Shown here one piece after another: positions 1 through 10,416 of a DNA stretch of 64,000 bases (positions are counted from its first letter, which is position 1; each line of letters begins with the position of its first letter). The DNA is from Mitsuaria sp. WAJ17 (GTDB lineage Bacteria; Pseudomonadota; Gammaproteobacteria; Burkholderiales; Burkholderiaceae_C). Below the pieces are notes generated by a model. That model did no database searches. It saw nothing but the letters and a program-made list of their open reading frames with translations, and had not been told where the DNA came from. The position numbers and the translations under genes were made by a program. The stretch covers positions 248,001 to 312,000 of the forward strand of contig NZ_JACJUG010000002.1 of the NCBI RefSeq assembly GCF_014174515.1. Reading direction: 5' to 3'.

Positions 1-3000
1 AACGCCTTGCAGCAGTTGGGCGACGGTCTTGATGCAGCGGTCGCCTTCCAGATGGCCGTAATGGTCGTTGAACTGCTTGAAATGGTCGATGTCCAGCATC
101 AGCAGGGACAGCGGCGTGCCGTGGCGCAGGCTGCGCCGCCATTCGATGGCCAGGCGCTCGTCGAAGGCGCGCCGGTTGGCGATGCCGGTGAGGCCGTCGC
201 GCATGCTCATCTGGCGCAACTCCTGGGTGCGGCGCTCCACCTTCTCTTCCAGCTGCTCGTACAGCCGCGCATTGGCCAGGGAGATGGCCGCCTGCGAGCT
301 CAGCAGCTCCAGGGTCTGCTGGTGGCGCGGGGTGAAGGCGTTCTCCAACTGGCGGTTCTCCAGGTAGATCACCGCGACCAGTTTGCCCTGGTTGAGCACC
401 GGCAGGCACAGCACGGACTTGGGCTCGTACTGGCGCAGGTAGCGGCTGTGCGAGAAGCGCTCGTCAGCGGCTGGGCGGTTGAGCAGCTGGGTGCGGCGGC
501 TCAGCTTGGTGTACTCGATCAGGCTGCTGGGCAGCAGGGCCAGGGCGCCCTTGTTGAGCTCGTCCAGAGGGCGGCCGATGCGGCTGGAGTCCATGCGGTG
601 GTGCTCGTTCAGCCCCCCGATGACCTCGACCACCAGGCGGCCTTCGTCGTCCAGCACGATGGCACCGCGCTCGGCGCCGGCGTTCTCCAGCAGCACGCCC
701 AGCATCTGCGGCAGCAGGGCGTCGAGCTGGATTTCCTGGGTCAGCAGTTGGTTGGCCTTGAGCAGGGAGTGGAGGTCCAGCCGGGTGATCTGGTCCAGCG
801 AGTCGCGGTAGGTCGGGCTGCTGCGGCTCTGGCTGCCCTGGGGAGCGCGGGCGCTGGAGAAAGCCGCACCGGGCCACATCGATTCCAGCTGCCTGCACTT
901 CACCACGGCACCCCATTGGCGGTAGTGGTAGTGCGCCTCGCGGACGAAGGTGCGAGCGAGCTGCTGCTGGCGCTGCTCGGTCCAGAAGCGGGCGTAGAGC
1001 TCGTTGGCCAGCGCGGCGCAGGGCGTGAAGCCGCTGGCCTGGGCCTGGTCGATGGCCTGGGCGTAGAGTTCCATGGCCTGCTTGTCGCGGCCTTCGACCC
1101 GTGCGAGCTCGGCGCCGATCAGCAGCTGCTTGTGCAGGAAGTTGGCCTCGCCGTGGCGTGCCCAGGTCTCGAAGCGGCCCAGGAGCTCCCGGGCGGTGTC
1201 CAGCGGCGCCTCGCCTTGCGGGAAGCCCGCCCGCAGGTGGCCGAGGGCTGAATAGAAGCAGCCTTCCACCAAGGAGGGGCTGTCCGGCAGGCACATGGCC
1301 ACCATGGGCAGCAGGGGCAGGGCTTCGCGCCAGCCGGCGGCGTCGTCCAGCAGATAGCTGTGGCGCAGGCGGGCCGCCACCATCAGGGCCAGCGGGATGC
1401 CAGGCTGCAGGGGAACGGCCTTCAGCAGCTCGCTGCTGCGGCAGGTCTGGGTGTCGAAGCTCAGGGGCGCGAGGGTCCGGCCGGTCAGCGCCAGCAGGGG
1501 CTGAAGCACGCCGTGGCGCAGCATGGCCTCGGTGGCAGGCTGGCGTGTCTTCTGCAAGAACCGGAGGCCGCGCTCGCACGCCAGCTCCAGCTCGTCCAGC
1601 GGCGTGCCCAGGGCGAAATGGTTGACCGAGCTCAGCAGTGCACAATAGCCCGCGGCCACGGGATTGGTCCCGCTCTGGCCCAGTTCCCAGCCCAGTTCGA
1701 CCTGCTCGATCGATGGGGCCAGCGGCTCGCACCAGTGCTGGTAGAAGGCACTGAAATACTGGTAGACCGTGATGCGAAAGAAGACCGCACCGCGGCGCTC
1801 GGCCAACTGCCGCGCCAGATGGCCCAGGGCATAACACTCGGTGTAGGGGCGCTGCATCACGGAGCGCGAGGTCATGTGCGCCACATAGGCGATGCAGCTG
1901 AGGTCGCTCTGACCATGCCGCAGCGTGGTGCTCATCATGCGGCAGGTGTTCAGCACAAAGGCGGCAAAGCGCCCGGCTTGGTAGGACGAGTAGGCGAGTG
2001 CCATGCCCAGGCGCATCTCCAGCAGGGCCAACTGGTCCCGCATCTCCGGCGCGCGAAGGATGGCGTCCTCGCCGCGCTCGGCCAACTGCAGCTCGGTGGC
2101 GGCAAACTCCGCAGGGAACAGCGCCCGCGCTTCTTCCTCGGTGACCGGGAAGGGCCGGCCGATCTCGGCCAGGGCCCGCAGCAGGACATCGACGGCATCC
2201 GCGAATCGGCCCTGGATGTGGTATTGCTCCGCCTGCACCTGTCCCAGCTGGGCGCGGCCCTCGCCGTTGGGGCAGGCGGCCTGGGCCAGCGGGTACAGCA
2301 GCTCGGCGGCCTGGAAGTTGCCGGCCAGGTACTCGGCCTCGGCCAGCTCCTTGAAGAGGCCCAGCGTGCCTTGGGGGTCTTGCTGCCAGGCATCGTTGGG
2401 CAGGAGCGCATGGGCATGACGCAGGAAGTCCACCGCGGTGGCGTGGGCAGAGGCGGCCTTGGCACGCAGGCCGGCACGCAGGTTGAGGCCGCGCAGGGCA
2501 TTGAGCTCGGCAGGCTGCTGGATCAGGCCTCGCCCCGCATTGAGGCAGGCCAGGATGCTGAAGAGGCGCTGTTCGCACTGGGCCTCATCGCTGGCGGCCA
2601 GCAGGCGGCGGCCACAGCGCAGCTGCAGGGCTGCGAGCTCGTGCGAGGGGGTCAGGTCATGCGCGGCCTGCTGGACGCGGTCATGCAGGAAGCGGTAGCG
2701 CGCCTCCGCCAGCAGCGTGGGCGTACCGGTGAACTTGTAGCCCTCGTCCAGCGGCAGCACCAGGCTGGCCTGCAGGGCCGGCCAGAGGACGCGGGCGCAG
2801 GCCTCGCCGTCGAGCTCGCTGACGGCCATCAGCTCGCTGAGCGAGAAGCTCTCGCCCAGGTGCGCCGCGCTGGCCAGCAGGTGCTGGGTGAGGGGCGGTA
2901 GCACGCGCATGCTGTCGAGCATGAGGGTCACGACGTTGTCCGTCATGTCGCGCTGGCGGATGCGGGCGATGTCCCAGGTCCAGCGGCCGCTGCGGCGCTC

Positions 3001-4719
3001 GTAGTGCAGGTCGTCCAGGGCGTGGAGCCGGCGCAGGAACTGGTTGAGGAAGAAGGGATTGCCGCGGGTCTTCTCCATGCACAGGCCGGCCAGGGGGGCG
3101 ATCTCGGTGGCGCTGCCATGCAGGCTGTCGGCGATCAGCTGCGAGACATGCTCGGGCTGCAGGTGGTCCAGGTGCAGGCGGCCAGGGCTGACATGGCCGG
3201 CCTGCTGAAGGCTCATCAGCATCTGCCGCAGCGGGTGGCCCTCATCCACTTCCTGGTCGCGGTAGGCGCCCACCACCAGCAGGCAGCAGTGGCCTTCCTG
3301 GTCGGACAGCAGGTGCTGCAGCAGGCGCAGGCTGGGGCCATCCACCCATTGCAGGTCATCCAGGAACAGGGCCAGGGGATGGGCGCTGCTGGCCAGGGCG
3401 CGGGTGAAGGCGGCGAAGGCGAAATGGAAGCGCTGCTCGTGCTCGGCGGCGGGCAGGGCAGGCAGGGGCGGGATCTCGCCGATCAGCAGGCCCAGTTGCG
3501 GCAGCAGTGCGGCGATGGAGCCGGCGGTGTCGCCCAGGGCCTGGCGCAGGGTCTCACCCCAATAACCACGGCGATCCAGGCCTTCGGACGCGAGCAGCTC
3601 GACAAAGGGCTGGAAGGCCTGGCACAGCGCCGCATAGGGTTCGTTGCGACGGTACTGGTCGCACTTGCCGCGCAGGAAGTAGCCGCGCCGGGCCAGCACG
3701 GGCCGATGCAGCTCGGCCACCAGGGCGGTCTTGCCTATGCCCGAGGCGCCGCTGACCAGCAGCAGCTCCGCGCGCCCAGAGGCCGCGCGCTCGAAGGCGG
3801 CCAGCATCGCTGCGGTCTCGGCTTCGCGGCCATAGAGCTTCTGGGCGATGCAGAAGCGTTCGGGGGTGTCGTGCCGTCCCAGATGGAAGGACTCGATGTG
3901 GCGCCGGTCCGTCCAGCCGCGGGCGCAGCGCTCGAGGTCCTGCAGCAGCCCGTAGCTGCTCTGGTAGCGCTCGTCTGGATACTTGGCGAGCAGCTTCTGC
4001 ACCAGCAGGGACAGGGGCTCGGGGATGCTCTCGTCGAGCTGGTGCAGAGGCGTGGGCATCAGGGCCAGCTGCGCGTGCAGCAGGGCCATGGGGTCGCTCA
4101 TCAGGAAGGGGCGGCGGCCCGCGAACAGTTCGTAGAGGGTGATGCCCAGGGAGTAGAAGTCGCTGCGGTAGTCCACCTCCAGGCTGGTGCGGCCGGTCTG
4201 TTCGGGGGAGATGTAGTCCAGGGTGCCGCGCAGGCCCGGGCCCGGCAGGGCCTCTTCGCGGTCCAGCGGCGAGGAAAGGGCGAAGTCGCAGAGCTTGAGC
4301 CGCATCTGGCGCAGGTCCACCAGCACGTTCTTGGGGGCGATGTCGCCATGGATCAGACGGTGCGCGTGCACATCGCTCAGGGCGCGGCACAGCTGCAGGG
4401 CCAGGCCCAGCTTCTCGCTCAGGTCCAGGTGCTGGCCCTCGATCAGCTGCGCCAGGCTGCTGGTGGCAAAGGCCTCCATGGCCAGGACCAGCTTGCGCCC
4501 GTCCTGGTGCAGGGCATGAACTTTGATGACCCACTCGGAGTCGATCGATTGCAGGGTCTGGAACTCATGGCGCCAGCGGGCCAGCAACTCGGGGGCAGGC
4601 TGCTCGCTGTCGGAGTATTTGAGGACGACGCGTGCGCCGTCCGGCGCCACGGCAGCAGCCACGACGGTGTCGGCATTGGCGTAAATGACGTCGGTCTGGC
4701 GGTAGCCGGCAATGAGCAT
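1..4719 (-). CDS. Ser/Thr kinase - AAA ATPase - GAF - GGDEF signalling protein (C-terminus cut by window edge)
   Basis: A very large cytoplasmic signalling protein; 1573 codons are visible and it runs off the left edge. The kinase domain starts at once (GYRQTDVIY near residue 5), with lysine K34, a catalytic loop HGDIAPKN (D126) and DFALS (D145) replacing the usual HRD and DFG. An ATPase domain follows with Walker A GASGIGKT near residue 320. Next comes a long helical, TPR-like region, a GAF domain (about 1326-1475) and the first half of a GGDEF domain ([10 protein letters not shown], then [19 protein letters not shown]). This is the layout of trifunctional kinase/ATPase sensors, but with a diguanylate cyclase instead of a histidine kinase at the end. 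The GGDEF motif itself lies outside the window, so cyclase activity cannot be judged. ATG at 4719 is chosen because the kinase fold begins there; its ribosome site is weak. No Ser/Thr kinase partner gene is adjacent. Confidence 0.88.
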   Translation of the reverse strand, partial: MLIAGYRQTDVIYANADTVVAAAVAPDGARVVLKYSDSEQPAPELLARWRHEFQTLQSIDSEWVIKVHALHQDGRKLVLAMEAFATSSLAQLIEGQHLDLSEKLGLALQLCRALSDVHAHRLIHGDIAPKNVLVDLRQMRLKLCDFALSSPLDREEALPGPGLRGTLDYISPEQTGRTSLEVDYRSDFYSLGITLYELFAGRRPFLMSDPMALLHAQLALMPTPLHQLDESIPEPLSLLVQKLLAKYPDERYQSSYGLLQDLERCARGWTDRRHIESFHLGRHDTPERFCIAQKLYGREAETAAMLAAFERAASGRAELLLVSGASGIGKTALVAELHRPVLARRGYFLRGKCDQYRRNEPYAALCQAFQPFVELLASEGLDRRGYWGETLRQALGDTAGSIAALLPQLGLLIGEIPPLPALPAAEHEQRFHFAFAAFTRALASSAHPLALFLDDLQWVDGPSLRLLQHLLSDQEGHCCLLVVGAYRDQEVDEGHPLRQMLMSLQQAGHVSPGRLHLDHLQPEHVSQLIADSLHGSATEIAPLAGLCMEKTRGNPFFLNQFLRRLHALDDLHYERRSGRWTWDIARIRQRDMTDNVVTLMLDSMRVLPPLTQHLLASAAHLGESFSLSELMAVSELDGEACARVLWPALQASLVLPLDEGYKFTGTPTLLAEARYRFLHDRVQQAAHDLTPSHELAALQLRCGRRLLAASDEAQCEQRLFSILACLNAGRGLIQQPAELNALRGLNLRAGLRAKAASAHATAVDFLRHAHALLPNDAWQQDPQGTLGLFKELAEAEYLAGNFQAAELLYPLAQAACPNGEGRAQLGQVQAEQYHIQGRFADAVDVLLRALAEIGRPFPVTEEEARALFPAEFAATELQLAERGEDAILRAPEMRDQLALLEMRLGMALAYSSYQAGRFAAFVLNTCRMMSTTLRHGQSDLSCIAYVAHMTSRSVMQRPYTECYALGHLARQLAERRGAVFFRITVYQYFSAFYQHWCEPLAPSIEQVELGWELGQSGTNPVAAGYCALLSSVNHFALGTPLDELELACERGLRFLQKTRQPATEAMLRHGVLQPLLALTGRTLAPLSFDTQTCRSSELLKAVPLQPGIPLALMVAARLRHSYLLDDAAGWREALPLLPMVAMCLPDSPSLVEGCFYSALGHLRAGFPQGEAPLDTARELLGRFETWARHGEANFLHKQLLIGAELARVEGRDKQAMELYAQAIDQAQASGFTPCAALANELYARFWTEQRQQQLARTFVREAHYHYRQWGAVVKCRQLESMWPGAAFSSARAPQGSQSRSSPTYRDSLDQITRLDLHSLLKANQLLTQEIQLDALLPQMLGVLLENAGAERGAIVLDDEGRLVVEVIGGLNEHHRMDSSRIGRPLDELNKGALALLPSSLIEYTKLSRRTQLLNRPAADERFSHSRYLRQYEPKSVLCLPVLNQGKLVAVIYLENRQLENAFTPRHQQTLELLSSQAAISLANARLYEQLEEKVERRTQELRQMSMRDGLTGIANRRAFDERLAIEWRRSLRHGTPLSLLMLDIDHFKQFNDHYGHLEGDRCIKTVAQLLQGV

Positions 4720-5027
4720 CGGGGCGGAGGTAGGGACCTGGAACAAGGTCGCCCGAGGCTCCTCCTGGCAGAAGGCAACGGGCGCATGAAGACAATCGAC
4801 AGAGTGTCGCAAATGGACGATGACAGTCAGCAGGAAAACACCGATGGAGTTCGGGGTCTCCAAGGGCAAAACCACGAATTCGCAGGCCGGACGGCGAGTC
4901 AGTCCCGGGTTAGGGTCGATCGGGGGGCAGAGCGGGGGCAGTGCCAGCTCAGAACCGTTGCAGCAGCAAGGGCAGTCTCGGGCAAGGGCAAGGCCGCCTC
5001 CCGAGCCCGGCGCGCCGCACAAAGAAC
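4720..5027. other. Intergenic stretch without a recognisable gene
   Basis: This is the upstream region of the kinase gene and lies beyond the acnB terminator. The kinase reading frame stays open upstream of its chosen ATG, so a longer product from a TTG is possible, but nothing upstream looks like conserved protein. I saw no clear sigma-70 promoter, tRNA or repeat here. Confidence 0.4.
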
Positions 5028-5062
5028 AACACCCTGGCTGCCGGCAGGCAGGCCAGGGTGTT
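5028..5062 (-). terminator. Rho-independent-like terminator of acnB
   Basis: Perfect 11-bp inverted arms (AACACCCTGGC at 5028-5038 and GCCAGGGTGTT at 5052-5062) enclose a 13-base loop. Read on the minus strand the stem is followed by GTTCTTTG. It lies 45 bases past the acnB stop codon. The T-tract is short, so termination may be partial. Confidence 0.65.
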
Positions 5063-5107
5063 GGATCGGGGCATCAGCCGCCTTTCAGCGGCCGGGCCTC
5101 AGGCCCT

Positions 5108-7699
5108 TCAGACGTTCACGCCCTTGGCGGTGTCCGCGTACTCCTCGATCTGGTCGAAGTTCAGGTACTTGTAGATGCTGCTGGCGTCCTTGTTCACGAT
5201 GCCCACGGCCTCGTGGTACTCGGCCACGGTCGGGATGCGGCCCAGCTTGGAGCACACCGCAGCCAGCTCGGCCGAGCCCAGGAACACATTGGTGTTCTTG
5301 CCCAGACGGTTGGGGAAGTTGCGGGTCGAGGTGGACATCACGGTGGCGCCTTCGCGCACCTGGGCCTGGTTGCCCATGCACAGCGAGCAGCCCGGCATCT
5401 CGGTGCGTGCGCCGGCCGTGCCGAAGGTGGCGTAGTGGCCTTCCTTGATCAGCTCGTTCTGGTCCATCTTGGTCGGCGGGGCGACCCACAGCTTGACCGG
5501 GATGTCACGGGCGCCGCCCAGGACCTTCGCGGCCGCACGGAAGTGGCCGATGTTGGTCATGCAGGAGCCGATGAAGGCTTCGTCGATCTTGGTGCCGGCG
5601 ACTTCGGACATGAACTTGGCGTCGTCCGGATCGTTGGGGCAGCAGACGATGGGTTCCTTGATGTCGGCCAGATCGATCTCGATCACGGCAGCGTACTCGG
5701 CGTCGGCATCGGCCTCCAGCAGGTCGGGCTTGGCCAGCCAGGCTTCCACGGCCTTGATGCGGCGCTCCAGCGTGCGCTTGTCCTCGTAGCCGTCGGCGAT
5801 CATGGTCTTCATCAGGACGATGTTGGAGGTCAGGTACTCCTTGATCGGTGCCGGATTCAGCTTGATCGTGCAGCCGGCGGCTGAGCGCTCGGCCGAGGCG
5901 TCGGACAGCTCGAAGGCCTGTTCCACCTTCAGGTCGGGCAGACCTTCGATTTCCAGGATGCGGCCCGAGAAGATGTTCTTCTTGCCCTTCTTCTCGACGG
6001 TCAGCAGGCCGGCCTTGATGGCGTACAGGGGGATGGCATGCACCAGGTCACGCAGGGTGACGCCGGGCTGCATCTGGCCCTTGAAGCGCACCAGCACGGA
6101 TTCCGGCATGTCCAGGGGCATCACGCCGGTGGCGGCGCCGAAGGCGACAAGACCTGACCCCGCGGGGAAGGAAATGCCGATGGGGAAGCGGGTGTGGGAG
6201 TCGCCACCGGTACCGACGGTGTCAGGCAGCAGCAGGCGGTTCAGCCAGCTGTGGATCACGCCGTCGCCCGGACGCAGGGCCACGCCACCCCGGTTGCTGA
6301 TGAAGGCGGGCAGCTCGCGGTGCATCTTCACGTCCACGGCCTTGGGATAGGCGGCGGTGTGGCAGAAGGACTGCATGACCAGGTCGGCCGAGAAGCCCAG
6401 GCAGGCCAGGTCCTTCAGCTCGTCGCGGGTCATGGGGCCGGTGGTGTCCTGCGAGCCCACGGTGGTCATCTTGGGTTCGCAATAGGTGCCGGGGCGCATG
6501 CCCTTGCCTTCGGGCAAGCCGCAGGCGCGGCCGACCATCTTCTGGGCCAGGGTGTAGCCCTTGCCGCTGTCCACCGGGGCCTTGGGCAGGCGGAATAGGG
6601 TGGAGGCGGGCAGGCCCAGGAACTCGCGGGCCTTGCCGGTGAGGCTGCGGCCGATGATCAGGTTGATGCGGCCGCCGGCGCGCACTTCGTCCAGCAGCAC
6701 TTCGCTCTTGAGCGCGAAGGTCTCGATGACCTCGCCGTTCTTCACGATCTGGCCGGCGTAGGGCAGCACGTCGATGACGTCACCCATTTCCAGCTTGCCA
6801 ACGTCCACCTCGATGGGCAGGGAGCCGGAGTCTTCCTGCGTGTTGAAGAAGATGGGGGCGATCTTGCCGCCCAGGGTCACGCCGCCGAAGCGCTTGTTGG
6901 GCACGAAGGGGATGTCCTCGCCGGTGGCCCAGATCACGCTGTTGGTGGCCGACTTGCGCGAGGAGCCGGTGCCGACCACGTCGCCCACGTAGGCAACCAG
7001 GTGGCCCTTCTTCTTCAGGTCCTCGATGAACTGCATCGGGCCGCGCTTGCCGTCTTCCTCGGGCTTGAAGGCCGCGTCAGGACGCGTGTTCTTCAGCATG
7101 GCCAGGTAGTGCATCGGGATGTCCGGGCGGCTCCAGGCGTCGGGGGCGGGGGAGAGGTCGTCGGTGTTGGTCTCGCCGGGCACCTTGAAGACGGTGACGG
7201 TGATCTTCTGCGCGACTTCGGGGCGCGAGGTGAACCACTCGGCATCGGCCCAGCTCTGCATCACGGCCTTGGCCTGGGCATTGCCGGCCTTGACCTTCTC
7301 GGCGACGTCATGGAAGGCGTCGAACATCAGCAGGGTCTTCTTCAGGCCGGCGGCAGCCACATCAGCGACCGTGGCGTCGTCCAGCAGGTCGATCAGGGGC
7401 TTGACGTTGTAGCCGCCCACCATGGTGCCCAGCAGCTCGGTGGCCTTGGCCTTGGAAATGAGACCGACGGCGATGTCGCCGTGCGCCACGGCCGCCAGGA
7501 AGCTGGCCTTGACCTTGGCGGCGTCGTCCACGCCCGGGGGCACGCGGTGGGTCAGCAGGTCGACCAGGAAGGCCTCCTCTCCGGCCGGCGGGTTCTTGAT
7601 CAGCTCGATCAGCTCGGCCACCTGCTTGGCATCCAGGGGCAGAGGCGGGATGCCCAGCGCGGCGCGCTCGGCGGTGTGTTGGCGGTAGGCAGTCAGCAT
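5108..7699 (-). CDS. acnB: Bifunctional aconitate hydratase 2 / 2-methylisocitrate dehydratase
   Basis: Cytoplasmic [4Fe-4S] enzyme interconverting citrate and isocitrate in the TCA cycle; the family can also hydrate 2-methyl-cis-aconitate. The 863-residue product is close to E. coli AcnB in length and follows it throughout: N-terminal HEAT-like domain ([18 protein letters not shown]), the swivel domain ([20 protein letters not shown]), [16 protein letters not shown], and the cluster-binding cysteines in [10 protein letters not shown] and [13 protein letters not shown] at 7717 would add six residues, but ATG 7699 has GGAG six bases upstream and matches the family start. The gene stands alone with its own terminator; vapC lies 35 bases upstream on the same strand. 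The stretch at 6146-6161 carries one copy of the dispersed 16-mer. Confidence 0.97.
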   Translation of the reverse strand: MLTAYRQHTAERAALGIPPLPLDAKQVAELIELIKNPPAGEEAFLVDLLTHRVPPGVDDAAKVKASFLAAVAHGDIAVGLISKAKATELLGTMVGGYNVKPLIDLLDDATVADVAAAGLKKTLLMFDAFHDVAEKVKAGNAQAKAVMQSWADAEWFTSRPEVAQKITVTVFKVPGETNTDDLSPAPDAWSRPDIPMHYLAMLKNTRPDAAFKPEEDGKRGPMQFIEDLKKKGHLVAYVGDVVGTGSSRKSATNSVIWATGEDIPFVPNKRFGGVTLGGKIAPIFFNTQEDSGSLPIEVDVGKLEMGDVIDVLPYAGQIVKNGEVIETFALKSEVLLDEVRAGGRINLIIGRSLTGKAREFLGLPASTLFRLPKAPVDSGKGYTLAQKMVGRACGLPEGKGMRPGTYCEPKMTTVGSQDTTGPMTRDELKDLACLGFSADLVMQSFCHTAAYPKAVDVKMHRELPAFISNRGGVALRPGDGVIHSWLNRLLLPDTVGTGGDSHTRFPIGISFPAGSGLVAFGAATGVMPLDMPESVLVRFKGQMQPGVTLRDLVHAIPLYAIKAGLLTVEKKGKKNIFSGRILEIEGLPDLKVEQAFELSDASAERSAAGCTIKLNPAPIKEYLTSNIVLMKTMIADGYEDKRTLERRIKAVEAWLAKPDLLEADADAEYAAVIEIDLADIKEPIVCCPNDPDDAKFMSEVAGTKIDEAFIGSCMTNIGHFRAAAKVLGGARDIPVKLWVAPPTKMDQNELIKEGHYATFGTAGARTEMPGCSLCMGNQAQVREGATVMSTSTRNFPNRLGKNTNVFLGSAELAAVCSKLGRIPTVAEYHEAVGIVNKDASSIYKYLNFDQIEEYADTAKGVNV
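6146..6161 (-). repeat. Dispersed 16-mer copy (15/16), inside acnB
   Basis: Reads GGGGTCAGGTCTTGTC on the minus strand, one mismatch from GGGGTCAGGTCTTGCC. In the acnB frame it encodes Gly-Ser-Gly-Leu-Val with TCA, GGT and CTT, codons scarce in this GC-rich sequence. Confidence 0.6.
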
Positions 7700-7734
7700 G
7701 AGGGACTCCAGGGACAAGGAAAGGAAGATGACTC

Positions 7735-8154
7735 TCAGGGCTTGGGCGCGATGACGCGCAGACCCTTGAAGTAGTCACGAAAGAAACCGGCGTCACGGGT
7801 GATCAGGCCCTGGCATTGCAGCAGGGCATGGGCGCCGATGAGGAAATCGGGGACGGATCGCCGCGCCTGCGGAAGCTCGGACTGGCCTTGCAGGCGGGTG
7901 CGATAGCGGCGCTGCATCTCGCCCGCCCGCAGCGCCGAGCGAAGCTCCAGCGCAGAGTAGCTGATGCCGATGGCCTCCAGGGTCTCCAGCACGATGTCGC
8001 TGTGCCCCAGGCCGGCCACGACCTCGCTGATCACCACCTCGCAGGCCACGACCGGGCCGGCGGACAGCGCGACGCGCAGCAGCTGCTCGGCTTGCTCGGC
8101 CAGGGGACCGTCACCGATGTAATCGACCAGGATGGATGTATCGACGGCAATCAT
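7735..8154 (-). CDS. vapC: PIN-domain toxin, VapC type
   Basis: Predicted Mg-dependent endoribonuclease toxin of a type II toxin-antitoxin pair. The 139-residue protein has the PIN acidic set: D5 (AVDTSIL), E44 (VISEVV), D103 ([10 protein letters not shown]) and D121 (LITRDAGFF). It follows the antitoxin by 37 bases, the usual order of vapBC operons. All four acidic residues are intact, so it should be active if expressed. The RNA target cannot be told from sequence. Confidence 0.88.
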   Translation of the reverse strand: MIAVDTSILVDYIGDGPLAEQAEQLLRVALSAGPVVACEVVISEVVAGLGHSDIVLETLEAIGISYSALELRSALRAGEMQRRYRTRLQGQSELPQARRSVPDFLIGAHALLQCQGLITRDAGFFRDYFKGLRVIAPKP

Positions 8155-8191
8155 GGGAAGGGGTGCCAGTCAATGAAGTTGAGGGCGGGGT

Positions 8192-8449
8192 TCAGGCTTC
8201 GTCGGGCGGCGGATAGGGGTCGCCCGGGGCACGGCCGCGGAGCTCACGCATGACGTCGTCCGAGCTGGTGCCTGGCGGCAGCTTGATCCGGCCCCGCATG
8301 CGCGACAGGGCGTCCCCCACATCCTTGCGCAGGATGATGCGACCGCCGTCCAACTCCACCTTGAGGGTGGTGCCTTTGGTCAGTCCCAGGGCGTCGCGGA
8401 CGGCCTTGGGCAGGGTGATCTGCCCGCGTTCGGCAACAGTCGCTTCCAT
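8192..8449 (-). CDS. vapB: AbrB/MazE-fold antitoxin, VapB type
   Basis: Small DNA-binding antitoxin (85 residues) expected to neutralise the downstream PIN toxin and repress its own operon. The N-terminal SpoVT-AbrB swapped-hairpin domain is clear: ERGQITLPKAVRDALGL, then GTTLKVELDGGRIILRK. The acidic, proline-rich tail (PPGTSSDD to the end) is the likely toxin-binding part. ATG 8449 is preceded by AAGGAG on the minus strand. An imperfect palindrome lies just upstream, as expected for autoregulation. Confidence 0.88.
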   Translation of the reverse strand: MEATVAERGQITLPKAVRDALGLTKGTTLKVELDGGRIILRKDVGDALSRMRGRIKLPPGTSSDDVMRELRGRAPGDPYPPPDEA

Positions 8450-8477
8450 GCTTGTGCTCCTTGGGGTATGCCGCTGA

Positions 8478-8517
8478 AAGTATGCATTGATTGTACGTAC
8501 TTCTGACGGATCCCCAA
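8478..8517 (-). promoter_or_regulatory. vapBC promoter with imperfect palindrome
   Basis: On the minus strand TTGGGG (8512-8517) lies 16 bases from TACAAT (8490-8495), a plausible sigma-70 promoter. Overlapping it, TACGTACTT (8494-8502) and AAGTATGCA (8478-8486) form inverted arms matching at 7 of 9 positions. AbrB-fold antitoxins usually bind such sites over their own promoters; this is inferred by position only. Confidence 0.4.
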
Positions 8518-8540
8518 GCCCGACAGGGTGACTCGGGCAT

Positions 8541-8564
8541 GAAAAAAGGAGGCCGCAGCCTCCT
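8541..8564 (-). terminator. Rho-independent terminator of the secreted-protein gene
   Basis: On the minus strand AGGAGGC-TGCG-GCCTCCT is a perfect 7-bp stem with a 4-base loop followed by a run of T. It lies 20 bases beyond the stop of the gene ending at 8585 and before the vapB promoter. Confidence 0.85.
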
Positions 8565-8584
8565 CCTGACCGAGTGCAGACGGA

Positions 8585-9127
8585 TCAGTTGCTGGCGGTC
8601 GTGCCCGGCGTGATACCGATGCCGGTGCCCGGCTGCGGCGTGGCTGCCCCATTGGCCACGAACGCGCGCTGCTCGGCGTGCTGGCAGCTGTCCACCATGC
8701 GCTGGCCCGCCTTGGCGTTCATCAGCATGGACTTGGACGGGATCTGCAGCCAGACCACGCCGGCGTGCTTGTCTTCCAGGCGCACGGCGCCGGTGGTGGT
8801 GGGCTCCGGCGTCATGTTGTAGACCATCTTGCCGAACTGCAGGCGGAAGCGGCCGGGCTTGTCCGGATGGGGGGTGATCTGGACTTGCTGGTTGAACTCG
8901 CACTGGGCGTCGCCGGCATGCACGCGCGGGGCCACGGCCAGTTGCTCTTCGGACAGCGTGGCTTCCTCGGGCGGGGGCAGGGGGGCCACGGCCGTTTGGG
9001 GCTTCAGCTTGGCGGCGAGGCGGTTCTTGGGTGCCGCCGGCGTTTCCTTGGCAGCAGCGAAGACCTGGCCCGCCAGCAGCAGAGCGCAGGCGCCCAGGGC
9101 GAAGGAGAGTGTGCGGAGGTGTTGCAT
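8585..9127 (-). CDS. Conserved-looking secreted protein of unknown function
   Basis: 180 residues. The N-terminus is a clear signal peptide (a hydrophobic run after MQHLRTLSF, with cleavage likely after VFA), so the product is periplasmic or outer. A lysine/proline-rich linker follows (about residues 22-52), then a folded region with ECEF-like and VDSCQ cysteines that could pair, and text such as FGKMVYNMTPEPTTTGAVRLEDK suggesting a beta-rich domain. I do not recognise the family. ATG 9127 is chosen because it gives the signal peptide and has AGGA upstream; a longer in-frame start at 9283 would bury the signal. It stands alone with its own terminator. Confidence 0.7.
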   Translation of the reverse strand: MQHLRTLSFALGACALLLAGQVFAAAKETPAAPKNRLAAKLKPQTAVAPLPPPEEATLSEEQLAVAPRVHAGDAQCEFNQQVQITPHPDKPGRFRLQFGKMVYNMTPEPTTTGAVRLEDKHAGVVWLQIPSKSMLMNAKAGQRMVDSCQHAEQRAFVANGAATPQPGTGIGITPGTTASN

Positions 9128-9312
9128 GAGAAATCCTGTGCAGATGCTTGATTGTGCAAGCAAAAGTGCTATTTGTGGCCGCTTGGCCAAGCCCGGGAAG
9201 CGACCGGCGCAAGCATGCGCCCCGCGAGATCGGCTGTCTATGCCAGAAATCCCTTCATCTGCAAGAAAACGTGAGGCCTGCACTGCGGCGCCTCGGATTG
9301 GGCCTGGGCAGG

Positions 9313-10308
9313 TCAGCCGCTGAAGTAGGCGGCCTCGACTTCCGCCGGCAGGGCCTGCCCGGTGCGGTGGGCGCGCTCCAGCACCTGCCAGAAGTAGCGG
9401 TAGCTGGCGCGGTCGTGCAGAGTGTCGCGGTGCTGGATGGGAGCCCAGCAGGCCGCCTGCGCGGCGTGGATGATCTCGATGGCTTCATCGATCTCGGCCA
9501 TGCGGGGTGCGAAAGCCTCGATGATGGGCCGGATCTGGTTGGGGTGGATGCTCCACATGCGGGTGTAGCCGAACTCGCGCGCGGCTCGGCCGGCCGCCAG
9601 CTCCAGGGCGTCGGTGTTCTTGAACTCGGTCACCACGCAGTGTGAGGGCGTCTTGCCGTGGGCATGCGCGGCGGCGGCGATCTCCAGCTTGGCGCGCACG
9701 ACCAGGGGGTGGCTGAACTGGCCATCCACGGTCAGGCCGGCGCGGGGAATGGCGCCGCGGTGGGCTGACACGAAATCCATCAGGCCGAAGGACAGCGACT
9801 CGATCCGCGGATGCGCCGCGATGCGCTGCACGTCGCGCAGTGCGCCGTGGGTCTCGATCAGCACATGCACGGGCAGCTCGCGCAGCAGGCCCAGGCGCGC
9901 GCGGGTGGCGTCGATGAAGGCGACGGCACGGTCCACATCCTCGAAGGACTGGGGCTTGGGCACCATCAGGTAGGCCAGACGCTCGCCGCCGCCAGCCAGC
10001 AGGCCCTCGACATCGGCCTCGAAGGCCGCATGGCCCAGCGGATGCACGCGGGCGCCCACGCGGCCATGGCGATTCAGCGGGTCGTTGAGCACCTCGTTGA
10101 CCAGCAGCACATGCTCGACCTCGCCACCCACTGGGGCGCCGTCCTCGCAGTCGAGGGTGATGTCGAACACGGGTCCCATCTCGGCCTGCAGCGCCAGGCT
10201 TTTGCGCATGCGCGCCTCCACGCCGCAGTAGTGGTCGACGACGGGCAGCAGGGTGGCGGCATCGCCCTCTTCAAAAAGGGCCAGGCGAGGGTGCGGCGCG
10301 GTGCTCAT
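9313..10308 (-). CDS. CitE-like HpcH/HpaI-family CoA-ester lyase
   Basis: Predicted Mg-dependent lyase of the citrate-lyase-beta / malyl-CoA lyase family (331 residues, TIM barrel). Visible signatures include FDITLDCEDGAPVG, RVHPLGH, LIETHGALRDV (metal-binding Glu) and SLSFGLMDFVSAHRG. No citD, citF or citG lies nearby, so a true citrate lyase complex is unlikely; a stand-alone CoA-ester lyase fits better. It lies downstream of mdh on the same strand, but a terminator sits between them. ATG 10308 was preferred over an in-frame start 21 codons upstream because that longer start would fall inside the terminator. Confidence 0.85.
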   Translation of the reverse strand: MSTAPHPRLALFEEGDAATLLPVVDHYCGVEARMRKSLALQAEMGPVFDITLDCEDGAPVGGEVEHVLLVNEVLNDPLNRHGRVGARVHPLGHAAFEADVEGLLAGGGERLAYLMVPKPQSFEDVDRAVAFIDATRARLGLLRELPVHVLIETHGALRDVQRIAAHPRIESLSFGLMDFVSAHRGAIPRAGLTVDGQFSHPLVVRAKLEIAAAAHAHGKTPSHCVVTEFKNTDALELAAGRAAREFGYTRMWSIHPNQIRPIIEAFAPRMAEIDEAIEIIHAAQAACWAPIQHRDTLHDRASYRYFWQVLERAHRTGQALPAEVEAAYFSG

Positions 10309-10339
10309 GGGCGGGGCTCGATGGATCAGTGGCTGAAAT

Positions 10340-10366
10340 GAAAAAGGGCCGGCACGGGGCCGACCC
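10340..10366 (-). terminator. Rho-independent terminator of mdh
   Basis: On the minus strand GGGTCGGC-CCCGT-GCCGGCCC (one G-T pair) is followed by TTTTTC. It sits between the mdh stop and the CitE-like start, so the lyase gene probably depends on read-through or its own promoter. Confidence 0.85.
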
Positions 10367-10416
10367 TTCACCGTATCACGAAGCGTAGTCCGTGATGCTG
10401 TCAGGCGCTGCGCTGA

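Noticed and set aside
3004..5448. An 814-codon open frame on the plus strand opposite the kinase gene
   Set aside because: Antisense shadow of GC-rich coding DNA: glutamine/glycine/alanine-rich text without domains, lying across the kinase gene and the start of the acnB region. The opposite strand encodes clear kinase and ATPase motifs.
9313..10308. Citrate lyase beta subunit of a CitDEF complex
   Set aside because: No citD, citF, citC or citX nearby, and a terminator separates it from mdh; a stand-alone CoA-ester lyase is more likely.
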